From NCBI RefSeq assembly GCF_963855985.1, contig NC_087109.1:7708001-7772000 (forward strand): 64,000 bases of DNA, read 5' to 3'. The stretch comes from Ostrinia nubilalis (lineage: Eukaryota; Arthropoda; Insecta; Lepidoptera; Crambidae). This document shows, piece by piece, positions 31,357-43,231 of this stretch (within the stretch, counting starts at the first letter, position 1; each line of letters starts with the position of its first letter). The notes under the pieces were generated by a model. The model saw only the letters and a program-made list of their open reading frames with translations, was not told where the DNA came from and did not search any database. Made by a program: the position numbers and the translations under genes.

Positions 31357-32479
31357 TAGAGATGGGCCGACTAGTCGCCGACTAGTCGGGAAAGCCGACT
31401 ATTCGGCATCATTTGTAGTCGGCCGACTAGTGACGACTATTCGGCAAAATATGCCGATTATAATCGGCGCATTACAAAATTAAATATGTGAATGAAATAA
31501 AACTCATAATCAGCAAGATGATTATGAGGTAGACCAAGGACGTTTATCTAAACCACTTTTGACTGCAAAAAATCAGTAAAAAGTGGTTTTACCTGATTTA
31601 AAATTTTGGCAATCAGTCTGAATTTATACAAAATTAAAATTAGTTAAAATTACCAGGAAATCATCAAAAATGTGTAAAGTTTATGTAATTTGTCCATGGA
31701 TATAAAAATTATGACACTTTTTTTCGGAAAAAATACATGGAATTGCCTACCTATCCTGCGGAGAAGTGGTAGATTATGTGGGGCTCTTCTCATCGGAAGG
31801 ATGAGGAATACCCACATAAATAACCCCTGAGCTCCGTCGATCGCCTTAGTGTGAAGAACTATGGGAATCCGGACAAAGCCATCAACTATCACAGTCGGTC
31901 TCGGCAATTGCCCACTATATGGCGAGCCTTGCCTATCCGACGGTGGTGGTAGGCCGTGAGACCATTTTTCCCATACATTTTGACGTCGATAAGTAAGAAT
32001 AATATCACGGCGCGCATTCTAGCCCAGCAGGAGGCGATCATATTGTCAATTCCTGTCGTCGCTTGCCTCTCTAACTGACGTTACTGACATTGAGCAAAAT
32101 GTTCAGTCGATTAGATAGATCGATTCGTCTTGCAAAATTGATTAAGATGGTGTAGATAACTCAGTTTCGAAAAAAATGACAGATACATCAGTTAGAGAGG
32201 CAAGCGACGCTGTGACCCCTGCCGTCGAAAATTATGACATCTACCTTAGGTACTGTTTGGTGATTGTAATGTTGCTTTTTATTTTTTCTCATATTAAATA
32301 AATCTCATTTCTTAAGAAGTTAGGCATATTTCTTTGAGAAAATCTAGATATTATTCTTCGGACAAGTAGTTATTAGAATGATCAGCATTGCCGATTAGTC
32401 GGCCGACTAATCGGCAATTTGAAAACCGATTAGTCGGCTAGTCGGTTAGTCGGCAAAGACCATAGTCGGCCCATCACTA
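31357..32479. mobile_element. hAT-like non-autonomous element
   Basis: Starts tagagatgggccgactagtc and ends with the inverse (gactagtcggttagtcggca … tagtcggcccatcacta). The TAGAGATGGGC end is typical of hAT transposons. Both subterminal regions are crowded with 'gccgactagtcgg' and 'gccgattagtcgg' units. Flanks share ATCATC (31351-31356, 32480-32485), which may be part of a decayed 8-bp duplication. No transposase frame remains. Confidence 0.75.
32054..32212. repeat. Inverted repeat inside the hAT-like element
   Basis: 'gtcgcttgcctctctaactg' near 32055 is inverted near 32190 ('cagttagagaggcaagcgac'). It could be a nested MITE. Confidence 0.6.
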
Positions 32480-32769
32480 ATCATCAACAAAAACACTGGT
32501 TCGATTGAAACGGTTTTATTGGAAAACGCGTAAACAGCATAATGTCGTTCGAACGGCTATTGATTCGTTTTCGTTTTATGTCTCGGTAGATGTTGGCAAT
32601 AAACTTTCAATTTGCGTAAGGTATACATTTGGTACCTTGCGACAATGTTTGTTTACAAATTCGGAGAATAGGTACATGTGTAAGGTTTTCAGGGTACCGT
32701 ACCCGCGGGACCGATAGGTACAACTCCGTTGTTTTTCTGTCTGTCAGCAGACTTTTTTAATGCAGAACA

Positions 32770-32860
32770 TGGCAGTTAGGCGCTGCAATCGTACTGTATA
32801 GGATGGTACATGTCTATCTTGTATGTGCTTATTCACTCTCTTATTGTCATAAGAACACAG
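32770..32860 (-). mobile_element. LINE C-terminal fragment
   Basis: 'ggatggtacatgtctatctt', 'gtatgtgcttattcactctc' corresponds to the 29345-29455 piece. Confidence 0.45.
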
Positions 32861-33124
32861 GTAGTTCACTTGAGTAGGTAGGTACATGAGGTTATAACAA
32901 TTTTTGTCTTGTGACGAAAGCATAGGTACATAAAGTTTATAATATTATTCATAAAATACTATTCAAGTTTTAACTTATCTGTTTATACCAAGTAAAGTAA
33001 GTATATCAATTTCAGGTTGTAAGCGGTAATTACCTAGGTACTTGTAGGTAGATATTTCTACTTAATAGTATTCGTTATCCACAACATAGTAGGAGTTCCT
33101 AATAATCCCTGTCCTCTGGCTGTC

Positions 33125-33860
33125 AATAGGGCCAATCGAACAGTACAAAGCCTTTCCCACACGTGCCCGGTTATCCGGGTCCCTTTCGAGAGGGCAGCTT
33201 TGTCTGTAGGGCCATCTGGACAGGATGTACGAAGATTTTATTGCCTTATTCTTTACAAAAAAACGTCGTTTTTAATTTAAATAGTACAATATTTTGTAAA
33301 AGTAGAGTGATTTATTACTTAAATAAAATATTTTCGTAATCGGGCTATGCAATTTAACTAACCTAAGCCTTATAAAATAGGTAGGTATACCTACCACAAC
33401 ATGCTGCTTACCGTGATGTGAACAACAAACTAGAGAGCTTTAACTTTAAGACTAATATTCGGGTTCTAGACTACTCAAAGTCAAAGTCAAAATTTCTTTA
33501 TTTGTAAGTATAGACTATTTAATTAGTACTTACAAATCGTCAAATATTTTGCTCTTAAGGTGCCTCTACAACTGCATGTCTCATAATCTTTTTACCCTAC
33601 CCTATTCAAAACAAACTTAATACTCGATTCAAAAGTGACTCTTACTTGACCATAGAATAAAGCCCGTAGAAAATAGTTCTTAGTGAAGAAACCATTATAG
33701 TACATAACAGTTTAGTAAAATATCATAGAATAATACATGAGAAAATTACTCTCACACTACAACAGGCCCAATCGAACAATACAAAGTCGCGCCCGGTTAT
33801 CCGGATCCCCTCTGAGCGCGGCGGGCTTTGTGCTGCGGTAATCCGGACTGGATTGGGGAT
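33125..33860. repeat. Pair of GC-richer direct repeats about 0.65 kb apart, with a LINE tail between
   Basis: 'ccaatcgaacagtacaaagc' … 'gcccggttatccgggtccc' at 33131-33184 recurs as 'ccaatcgaacaatacaaagt' … 'gcccggttatccggatcccc' at 33768-33811. Both are GC-rich islands in AT-rich DNA and of unknown nature. Between them 'caaagtcaaagtcaaaattt' at 33478 is the reversed tail of a CR1/L2-type LINE. Confidence 0.5.
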
Positions 33861-34017
33861 TTTTACGCTCAAAAAATTTCATATTTTACACAGAGGGACA
33901 GTCTTTGCTGATGTTTAAAGACTATTTTCAACATAGAGTTTCACGTTATGGGGTTTTAGAACTTTTGAAAAGTACTCGTGTGTAAAAACAATGCCGGAAG
34001 AGTAATTTTATGAGGAA

Positions 34018-34330
34018 TACCAGCGGCCGTGTCTTTGTACGCGTGGACCCCTTTTTCTCCCTTAGGGGTTGAATTTAGCAAAATCCCGTCTTAGTGAGCA
34101 CCTACGTTCTAGAAGGAACCCCCGTGCAAAAGTTGAGACTCCTAGCACTTGTAGTTTCTGAGATTTCGTGATGAGTCAGTGATGCCCGTTTTCACCATCA
34201 TTCCCTAATTTTCTTTGAAAACAAAAATCCTGTTATGTGTCACCGTAGGGGTTCACTTAAAAATTAGGGATTGATGGTGAAAACGGGCATGAGTCTGTCA
34301 ATCAATGACCTTTCGCTTTTATATATTATG
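34018..34330 (+). repeat. 'actagc'-family repeat interrupted by MITE B
   Basis: 'ccagcggccgtgtctttgta' through 'gagatttcgtgatgagtcag', then MITE B, then 'gtctgtcaatcaatgacctt'. The relative at 47835-48033 (minus) shows the uninterrupted join. Confidence 0.7.
34183..34290. mobile_element. MITE B, copy 1
   Basis: tgcccgttttcaccatcatt … gattgatggtgaaaacgggc a, near-palindromic. TGA is duplicated on both sides (34180-34182, 34291-34293), confirmed by the related repeat at 47835-48033. Confidence 0.85.
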
Positions 34331-34696
34331 TACAGATACCTAGTACGGATTTAATAACTTAAGAGTTATTATTTTCTATTTATCATTAGCCTCTGAAAAA
34401 TTACAGAGGACGTGATCCTGCAGAGGAGACTAAATGAACTGATGACGTAGATCTGTTTACTTCACCTTGAAAGAGTAAACTATCTTTCATTGATACAATA
34501 ACATGATTTACACGATTTACACAGACACACGGAAGCACGTTTCCATCAACCTGGCATATTTGTATACTGTACACATCATGATTCATTGATCCCACAAGAA
34601 TTTAAAAAAAATGCCTTAATAAAAAAGCGTTAATAGACTATCGTCAACATACATACATGTTGCATTTTACTTTCATAAATGCCAAAATATTGATTT

Positions 34697-34816
34697 CATC
34701 ATCATCATCATCATCATTTCAGCCATAGGACGTCCACTGCTGAACATAGGCCTCCACTAATGCTTTCCGCGTTGATCGATTGGTAGCGGCCTGCGTCCAG
34801 CGCTTCGTAAAGGTAG
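34697..34816 (-). mobile_element. RTE-type LINE 3' end with target duplication
   Basis: (cat)n, 'cagccataggacgtccactg' … 'ggtagcggcctgcgtccagc', then a short inverted piece (aaaggtagc). Flanks are caaaatattgattt (34683-34696) and caaaatattggttt (34817-34830), a 14-bp target duplication with one mismatch. Confidence 0.82.
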
Positions 34817-34830
34817 CAAAATATTGGTTT

Positions 34831-35159
34831 AAACTTAATAAAATATTTTTGATATAATTTAACAAATATAACTTGTATCTTCTTACTTGTAATAATCACA
34901 AAATAATGAAACATTTTGAATTTGAGTGATATTATACGACCTACAAATAACGAAACGGCATTCCGGGAAACGGTTGCTATCATTTCATTCAATTTTGACT
35001 TCCAGGAAGGTCCCTAATCCACGAAAGTATCACATAACATAATACCTTCTCGTAATAAACGTATAATACACCATACAATAACATGAAGGTTTCCTATACA
35101 TTTGCATAGAGTTTTTAGCCATTCTTGATATAGTGTTTACGCATAATATTTTATTTATA
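34831..35159. other. No feature seen
   Basis: Anonymous AT-rich DNA. Confidence 0.5.
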
Positions 35160-35345
35160 AATGCGAAATACCACTCACTGATTAATCACGAAATCTCAGA
35201 AACTATGACACATACAAACTTGAAATTTAGCAGGTAGGTTCATTATAGAGTGTATTTAGACATCCGCTAAGAACGGAGTTTATGAAACTCCACCGCTTAG
35301 GGTTAAAACGGGATCCACGCGTACTAAGTCGCGGGCGGCCGCTAG
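35160..35345 (-). repeat. 'actagc'-family repeat, reversed
   Basis: 'tgattaatcacgaaatctca' to 'cgcgggcggccgctagt'; also contains 'gttaaaacgggatccacgcg'. Confidence 0.75.
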
Positions 35346-35869
35346 TGAGTAAATAATAATGTGAAGATCATTTTCTAAATAAATACTCATACATATTTTT
35401 CCTTTCATTGTTACAAAATGTTTTTAACCTTTCAAAGTTACTCAAAACTGTATCATTTCCCATTTTTCTTGGAAGCAAAAATAAAAACTCTTTTCTAGAA
35501 CGACGAAGTTTGCTCTTTAACACGTATTTTGCATACAGTTGAGGAAACTAAGCTAAAAGCTAGGTGAGTATGTACAAAAATATATCAGACATTTTATTGT
35601 AAAATAGCTCATAACAGCTACATAAGACTCCAGTGTATACTAGCTTGGTGTGCCTGGATACACAACGTAGGCGACCCCTATTATCTCGTGATTTAGGGCG
35701 CTAATGTACGGCGAGGTTTATTACATACTATCACACTTTACACTATCTCCGGCTGGACAATAGCCGGCACAACACGGCTGGTTACATAATAATAATAACT
35801 ACGTATAGCTAAAGTTATAAAGGGTGTAACGGGCGAATTGTGTAGAGCTTAGTTATTTTACTTTTAGTA
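35346..35869. other. No feature seen
   Basis: Anonymous DNA. Confidence 0.5.
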
Positions 35870-36176
35870 CAGTCAGCTCCTATAGTTCGTGACATCCAAA
35901 GTAGCCAAAAAGTTCGCACACGTCTTTGTTACAATGAGGGTTTTCGCGATTGAAGGATCCGCCAGATGGCGATACGTGGACGCGGGGTCCAGATGCTGCG
36001 TGATTGGTTATTTTTGACATGATATGTCAAAATCCACCAATCACGCAGCGGTCGGACCCCACGTCCGCGTCCCGCCATCTGGCGGATTTTTCAATCGCGA
36101 AAACCCTCATTGGAATAAGGTTGTGTTGTCAACTTTTTGACCACTTTGGGTGTCACGGACTATTTGATGCTGACTT
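35870..36176. mobile_element. Mariner-type MITE interrupted by MITE A
   Basis: cagtcagctcctatagttcg … and its imperfect inverse ending gatgctgactt, with TIRs of about 45 bp. TA flanks both ends (35868-35869, 36177-36178). The middle is occupied by MITE A (35932-36112), which makes it the older of the two. Confidence 0.78.
35932..36112. mobile_element. MITE A, copy 2
   Basis: caatgagggttttcgcgatt … cgcgaaaaccctcattg, with ~75-bp inverted arms; spacer reversed relative to copy 1 at 12161. Confidence 0.85.
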
Positions 36177-36193
36177 TACAGCGACAGCACACC

Positions 36194-36343
36194 CTGCCCC
36201 CGATAGTTAAAAGGGCGCATTTAACACCAAATCAAAATGGAGATAAATAAATTTCGAATAATTTAAATGGGTAATTCTTAGCTGTCCTTGAGTCTCATAT
36301 CCGAAAAAAGTGTTAGATGGGCCTTTTCAACTATCGGGGGCAG
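36194..36343. mobile_element. Short TIR element
   Basis: ctgcccccgatagttaaaag, ggcgcatttaacac is inverted at 36310-36343 (gtgttagatgggccttttca, actatcgggggcag). No target duplication seen; a MITE-like hairpin. Confidence 0.65.
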
Positions 36344-39300
36344 CATCACACTTTACATTTTTGTAAAAAAAAGAGCACCTATTAAGACCATCGTTACTAT
36401 CATTATCTTTTACCTACTACTGAAAGTCTGTCATAACACTCCAGCTGTCCTACACGAGTACCTATGAATATAAGTACCTAAATTTTTCATCTCTTATCTA
36501 ACATGTGTTTTTACGATAAAATGCCATCTTTTTGTTCAAAAACAAATAGCATCTTCTCTTCTAAAATCTCATTCACTTCAAAAGTTGGTTCAACATTTTA
36601 GACGTGACAAACATATAAATATTTTTTGGTAGCAAAATATTCAATCTACCCGGAACTACGAGTATTCTACTAGTGAGCGTAACGCCCCGGATTCCCGGAT
36701 TCCCGGATTCCCGGATATATTTCTCCCGCGGAATCAATGTCCAATTTGCGATCTCAGCCGTTTCCCGCACTACGCCTGCAAATCCCGAAGGCGTTGTAGA
36801 ATTGCTCATGAATGTTAACGGAAAAAACAGAGAAGCATATAATAAAAACACAACACTCCTTCTGGCGCAGTCGGGTAAAAAAATCTCATAAACTGAAATA
36901 TTTTTGTGTTGAAAATAATTCAATAAGTACCTACATGCTTAATTTTTACTGCCTTATAATGAAAAATGTATTTAAGTACACCTCGATTTAAATTCGTTGG
37001 ACGGAGTAGATCTATAGGTAATTCTAAAGGGGATGCGGGTTATAAGGATGAACGTAGGCGAAAATCCGTATAGCTGTCCTTTGTTAAAAAACTATTGAAT
37101 TGAAAGTCCTATGTGACTTGTTGCTTTCCTTTAAAAAATCATCTTTGAAAATAGGAAAAATTTATTTTAAGATAGTGACACCTTAATTTCATGTAGGTAT
37201 TAGCAAATAAATAAATTATCTTATCTTATCTAGCCACAATTTTGCCTTAATAGACATAGGCTTTTTAGGCAGGCTTTTATTCACCCAAAAATACTAAGTA
37301 TCATTGAAATAAGCTCCTAAAAGAACTGTTTCTATGCTTTTTCCTTTATTAATCTCAAATGCAGCAACAGAAGCTTTGTCTTCATTCGCGGGACTAACGT
37401 CCCAATTGCACATTTCTGTCCCTTTCATCCCCAATGAGAACAAACGAGAGGATCTGACGTTTAGCATTAATATTATAGCAGTTGGTTCGGATGTTCGGGA
37501 GGAATGGCTCATTTACGGCTTCATATCATCATAGGTAAAATTTACTGTTTTATTCATATAAGTTTGTTTTGTTTAGTAGTTTTAGGACTACACAATCAGT
37601 TGCTGTGGGTTAAAATCCCATGCGAAGTTGATATGTTTGTATGTAAATAAGGGACCTTAAAACGTAGTAAATGATGTTACGAACATTTACTTTTGTAGCC
37701 GGGTCAGAATCTGTATGATAATTATGTACTTATGCTTTTAGATTGCTAACATCTTAATTTAGAAAACAAAAGACATTTTTATTATTTAGGAATTAATTAA
37801 AATAAATCTTCCTTTATAAACATAAATGGGCTTTGCTACTCAAAATTTTTTGAAGAATATTTTTAATTAATTGTAAGTCATGTGTATTTTTACTGTCATA
37901 GTAATGTCTTTATTAATAAAAGGTGAAAAGGATAAGTGATCTCACTCGATTATTTCTAAACTACGAGTATACAAGATATCAAAAAGCTGTTAACTGATCC
38001 TTAAAGTGCTTCACGAGCTCTATCAAACAGTATCAATACAGAAAACCTGCATCAACGAAAATTCAATGTTTCCAGCTTCATTTTCTAATTAAGTTCTTTT
38101 CTCTTCTAAATAAGTCGAGGCTGCTGTAACAACTAACAAAAATACAAGTAAATCATATGGATTTTATCTTATAAGTAATTTTGATTCATTTTACCTATGC
38201 CATAAAATACGATTACCGAAAAAGAGGATAAAATAGGATTATGGCTATCACAATAAAATACTACCAAAGCTGGATTTAGCGAGCCCGAACGCATTTCTAG
38301 TGAACGACAAAAGTATAGAAGTCCAAAACAAAAAAGCTCAAAAAGTATTAGTAGCCCTACTTTGCTCTAATAATGGACTACCTACTAATGACAAAAAGAT
38401 TCCAGTTTTGTTTCCGCTTTAAATTGTGGTATAGGTATGATACGGTTTTAATTGTTACATTTTTATGGAATTTTAGACCTCCTCGTTGTTGTCGTTTTAA
38501 TAATCGGAGGCCAATTAATGATTACTTATTTTTAAAATTAAAAGATGATAATAGTCCAACGGTAATGGCGTTGATATGCTGTTTTTTGAGAAGACGCTTA
38601 GGACTGCTGAATTATTGTGTTGTAAAACTTCTAACACAAGTTAAGGTATTGAATAAGTATTACTAATTTAAATAAATTAGATAACACGGCCGTCTAATTA
38701 TCCGTTACAATCGTACCACTACCGCATAAAATCTCATTAATGCAGCTGATTTCTATACTTATTTCGTTGTCCAAGCAGTTCGGATCGCTTATCCGCCAGA
38801 TTCCGTCAAATCCGATCTCATTCAATTTATCGAAGGTCTCTTATAGTCCATTAGGCCTCAGGCGAGGGCTCGCAAAATATTACACAGGATAATGTGAGGG
38901 ACAAGTGTTCGGTCCTGAATGACACAGGGTGTTTGTAGGAGTCCTATGAAACAGGGTGTTTGAGTTGTAGGACATGGACATTTTAAAGTTTGGATAGCTT
39001 TTGGTCTGACTATTAACGCACAGACAATACTACGAGTAAAAACAAAGCAAGGCTCAAAACTCAATTTAATCTCATAGATCGTACTGATCGTTTTAACTAA
39101 AGGATGTCCACTGCTGGACAAAGAGAAAGACCAATCAGAAGAATTCTCAAGATTGAGTCGAGTTTTTAGAGTTTTTCTGTAATAGAAGCCCTTTAAACTT
39201 ATATGGCAATTAAGTTATTTTATGTTAACATGCATATTTGGAAATTTCATTCAATTTTTAATAAACAATTAATAATAAATACATTTATTTGACAAGTATT

Positions 39301-40073
39301 TGAAGCTGAAAATAAAGTGCTGTAAAATAAAAATCGTAGGGATTTTTTATTGAAATTAACGTTTATTCAGGACATTCAATTTAAGAGGTTCAATTAAGGT
39401 TTCTATATCTATCGTAACATACCTTTAGAATCCGAACCAATGTACTAAAGTTTTATGTTCTAACTAAAGGACACCCTTATAATCCTGTGAGATGTCCCGA
39501 AGCCCTAAAGCTGTAAACCTTCCCAGCTATTATGAATAGAGCCTGTTAGACTGAAAGGATCAAGTTTACAACCTGCGGATTAAGGTAAATATGGCCCATA
39601 TTTCAAACATAATTGGGTTAGTGTTACATGATATTTTACTTCATTAATTTAGGCATATAACACACAAAATGTTTAGTACGTTGCTCCCAAATTCTTAGTA
39701 TGCCTCCAACAAAATTGATGCGTGGCACTGAAATACATAAAACTGAATCTGAAGTGAAGAAATCTCCGAGAAAAACATTAAATATAAGCTTATGGCCTAG
39801 TGGTTTCTTAAAACTATCTATATGTAATTGTCCCAAGTAACTGTCTTTGGTTGTTAAATAAATGAAAAAAAAAGTGCCTATTTCACGATTTATGTGCTAG
39901 TAGGTTTATTTTATGTTATAATGATATTAAACTAATGCTATTATAACTATCGCAAAAATCTTTCAGAACACTTTCATGTGAAAACTACAACACAACTTGA
40001 TTAAGCTTTACGGGTTAAAGCTTCTTCTTTATTGCTAGCCCGGTAGGTAAGACACGTTTACGTTTTCCTATAG
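36344..40073. other. Anonymous DNA with few scraps
   Basis: No gene recognised; open frames up to 116 codons show no motif. Small items: (attcccgg)n at 36685-36713; a decayed SINE-like head near 37585 ('gtgggttaaaatcccatgcg'); a reversed RTE tip at 39095-39120 ('ggatgtccactgctggacaa'). Confidence 0.45.
36685..36713. repeat. Short tandem repeat (attcccgg)n
   Basis: About three and a half 8-bp units. The opposing 116- and 72-codon frames across it are artefacts of the repeat. Confidence 0.8.
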
Positions 40074-40086
40074 TGAATACTTACAA

Positions 40087-40244
40087 CGCAGCGTGAGACG
40101 TCCACCCACAAGGTGGACCGACGACCTGATAAAGGTAGCAGGAAGGCGCTGGATGCAGGCCGCTACCAACCGTGCGATGTGGGAGTCATTGGGGGAGGCC
40201 TATGTTCAGCAGTGGACGTCCTATGGTTGAAATGATGATGATGA
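40087..40244 (+). mobile_element. RTE-type LINE 3' end with 13-bp target duplication
   Basis: 'gtggaccgacgacctgataa', 'aggtagcaggaaggcgctgg' … 'gaaatgatgatgatga'. The flanks tgaatacttacaa at 40074-40086 and 40245-40257 are identical. This shows these short pieces are genuine 5'-truncated insertions of 'gaacatagg' subfamily type. Confidence 0.9.
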
Positions 40245-40268
40245 TGAATACTTACAAGACTTAATTGA

Positions 40269-41141
40269 AGAGAAGATGGAGATTCAATTACACCTATTTT
40301 ATTTGCCGATGACCTGTCCATACTAATCAAATGCGACAGCGACACTGATCCAAAAACTCTTATCCATAATACACTCCAAAATATCACGAATTGGCTGGAA
40401 CATCATAATTTGGAAATTAACTTAGGAAAATCAAAACTTGTACAATTTCGATCATACAACAAACCACCCATAGATACAAATATCCACTTTAAAAACACCC
40501 AAATAGAAACAGTAGAATCATATAAATTGCTTGGACTTAATGTAGATACGCATCTGAATTGGAAATCCCACATAGAATATATAAAATCCAAACTTTCAAA
40601 ATTCACCTATGCACTTTACAAAATCTACCAAAGTACAAACTTAAAAACCGCGCTCTCAACTTATTACGCCTACGCCTACTCTTGGCTAAAATATGGAGTT
40701 ATTCTCTGGGGTAACAGTGTAAATGCAAACGATATATTTATGTTACAAAAAAAATGTGTTAGAATTCTAGCCCGAATTGACAATAGACAAAGCTGCCGAC
40801 CTTATTTTGTAAAATTTAAATTATTAACATTAGTCTCAATTTATATTAGGGACATATGTATTTTTGTATTCAATAACAAGCATCTTTTCTCACAAATAAA
40901 AGAAACGCATAACGTTAATACCAGACATAAAGATAGGCTATACTTACCACCTTCCAGAATCAAAATGCTCAATTGTAGTCCTTTTTATATGGCAGTAAAA
41001 AATTTTAATAAAATACCGAAACACATAAAATTGGAAAATAAATTAAGACCGTTTAGTAATAAACTTCAAAATTATTTGATCTCAAACTGCTTCTACTCAC
41101 TTGATGAATTTTTTAGTTATCGCGACAATAATAATCTTTGA
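40269..41141 (+). pseudogene. LINE reverse transcriptase, C-terminal ~290 residues (5'-truncated)
   Basis: The frame is open from 40269 to the stop at 41139-41141. It begins EDGDSITPILFADDLSILIK, holding the catalytic FADD box of the reverse-transcriptase palm. It continues through the thumb (YKLLGLNVDTHLNWKSHIEY) and the C-terminal domain (YGVILWGNSVNANDIFMLQK, KCVRILARI). No stop or frameshift interrupts it, so the insertion is fairly young. The endonuclease and most of the palm are missing, so it cannot be active. Frame layout and tail suggest the Jockey/CR1 group; clade not resolved. ATG 40410 is internal, not a true start. Confidence 0.88.
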
Positions 41142-41277
41142 GATAGATCTGGATGACGTCTGTAATTTACAAATCACATATACCTCTGGGAGGTAGCAAT
41201 GTAACATTTTTTTTTAACATCTGTCTTTAATATGTACATTGTGAAGTGAATAAAATGAATATGAATATGAATATGAA
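41142..41277 (+). mobile_element. LINE 3' UTR and (GAATAT)n tail
   Basis: Continues the LINE at 40269-41141 and ends in gaatatgaatatgaatatga, a hexamer tail. 'agactt' before 40263 and after 41284 may be a short target duplication. Confidence 0.7.
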
Positions 41278-41284
41278 AATTAAT

Positions 41285-41919
41285 AGACTTTGTCTACTAA
41301 GCATAAACTACACGACAATGTTACAAGTAAGTAATATTCGTCCATCAAGATACAAAAATTAAGTTGATTCTGGAATCATAACTTCGTACAGACGTAGTCT
41401 TTTGTATTCGAAGTTACGTCTCCATCATTTCCTCTGAATGCTTCGTCGGTTTCCTCCCACGAAATAAGTCTTAAATTATATTTTTTCCATTACCGCGCAA
41501 AATGGATGCTCAGCGATTCAAATATAAGTGGACAGCTTTTATATCATTTCTGGTACTTCTTAAAAAATTACTTGATGAAATGGAAACATAATGAGGGATG
41601 GAAGACCTTTTAAAGGGCCTTAGGCCTTAAGGCCTGCGGCGTTATCGTTCTTTCTTAGAAACTTTATCGCCCGAAACTAAGCTTTTTTTAAGTCAAGAAT
41701 TTTCCAATAACGAGCAACGTTTCCCATAAGTATCGAGAAATAAATTATGGTTCCCCTATGTTATTGTATAATTTTTCCTCTTTAAAGCTTTTTATAACAA
41801 AAGGTCCTTTTCAAAGTCCCATTTATCTCTATTCCAAGATTCGTAAAAATTGGTTTACAGTGTTAAGGAGAAAACGTAAAGAAGAAAGGCTTAGGTACTT
41901 TCGCATTTACGAGTCTTAC
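41285..41919. other. No feature seen
   Basis: Anonymous DNA. Confidence 0.5.
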
Positions 41920-42594
41920 CGCGACTTAGCCCACTTTTTGCTTGGTCCACGGGCCAAGTCGCTGGATTGAATTTTAAATAATTTTTCTTCCGAAAACTGG
42001 GCCCACCTTCATTGTTTTATTAATAAACTAGCGGGCGCCCGCGACTTCGTACGCGTGGATCCCGTTTTACCCCCTTCATCCATTTTACGCGGTTTAGATT
42101 TTTTCATACAAATGTTTTTTCCCGCTAACTCCCGTTCCCGTGGGAATTTTGCAATATCCTGTTGTAACTAAGCTTTAAGTTTACTAGGGTACCTGCATGC
42201 CAAATTTCAAGCGTCTAACTTAATTGGTTTAGATTTTTCATACAAAAGGATTTTCCCGCTAATTCCCTTTCCCGTGGGAATTCCTAAGTATACTATAACC
42301 TGCCCAGGAGTATGAAGAATAATTGTACCAAGTTTCGTAAAAATCCGTCGAGTAGTTTTTGTTTCTATAAGGAACATACAGACAGACAGACAGACAAAAA
42401 CTTTACTGATTGCATTTTTGGTATCAGTATCGATCACTAAAGCACCCCCTGATAGTTATTTTGAAAATATATTTCATGTACAGAATTAACCTCTCTACAG
42501 ATTTATTATAAGTATAGATTTCTTACTTACTTGGAATGGGCCCAGTTGCCCGTGGACCAAGCTAAAAGTAGGCCAAGTCGCTGGAACACTCGCG
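41920..42594. mobile_element. TIR element interrupted by an 'actagc'-family repeat
   Basis: 'gcgacttagcccactttttg', cttggtccacggg at the left is inverted at the right ('cccgtggaccaagctaaaag', taggccaagtcgc). Near the left end 'ggccaagtcgctgg' makes a second, short fold. The repeat at 42028-42515 lies in the middle. The 70-codon frame crossing the left end is spurious. Confidence 0.62.
42028..42515 (+). repeat. 'actagc'-family repeat, long version
   Basis: actagcgggcgcccgcgact … 'cagacagacagacaaaaact' … 'ccccctgatagttattttga' … 'tttattataagtatagat'. It shares its head with the other copies but has a different, longer body ending in a well-known lepidopteran block. Confidence 0.7.
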
Positions 42595-42787
42595 TTTTCG
42601 CTATACGAATATACACTGTGTATTATACTACGAGTATACACATTGGTCATTCCATAATGGAGTGTTTATTCCGACTCAGGGGAGGCTACAGAGTGAGATA
42701 AATCGGAAAGTGTGATCCCCTGGGATCTCGCGGAAGTTATTTATTGAAAGATTCTATAAAAAGAAGTGGAGCTTCAAGCTTGACTCG

Positions 42788-42972
42788 CTTTTAGGTCTGT
42801 TTTATGAAACGACACTCTATTATGAACCTACTTTCTATAGATAGGCTTGTATTTAGTTTCAATACCTATTTAAATTCAAATGATAAATGTTAAATGATTA
42901 AGTTTGAATCAAGTTTTTAATTTTTATCAAACGATTCGGTTATGCATCAATCATAGGGCTTGACAGAGATAT
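42788..42972 (+). repeat. Direct repeat unit 1 (uninterrupted paralogue of the palindrome insertion site)
   Basis: 'tttatgaaacgacactctat' and 'aaattcaaatgataaatgtt', 'aaatgattaagtttgaatca', 'acgattcggttatgcatcaa' follow one another here. In unit 2 (43133-43231 plus 44628-44745) the same blocks flank the 1.4-kb palindrome. Confidence 0.7.
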
Positions 42973-42975
42973 TAA

Positions 42976-43091
42976 TGCTCGTTTTCACCATCAATCCCTA
43001 ATTTTTAAGTGACCCCTATGGTAACACATAACACTAATTTTGTTTTCAAAGGGGTCACTTAAAAATTAGGGATTGATGGTGAAAATGGGCA
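42976..43091. mobile_element. MITE B, copy 2
   Basis: tgctcgttttcaccatcaat … gattgatggtgaaaatgggc a, flanked by TAA at the left and GAA at the right (a decayed 3-bp duplication). Confidence 0.82.
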
Positions 43092-43231
43092 GAAGGCTAG
43101 TAGGTTTTTAAAAAGTCAGTAACTATTAAGCTTTTAAGTCCTTATTATGAAGCGACACCCTACTTTGAACGAAATTGTATAAATCATGCCTATTAGTCTA
43201 TCCAAATTCAAACAATCCATGTTAAATCTAC

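Noticed and set aside
36573..36923. 116-codon minus frame and opposing 72-codon plus frame
   Set aside because: Both run across the (attcccgg)n repeat and show no motif.
40163..40606. Minus-strand frames over the LINE
   Set aside because: They are shadows of the reverse-transcriptase frame on the plus strand and of the RTE tail with its His run from ATG repeats.
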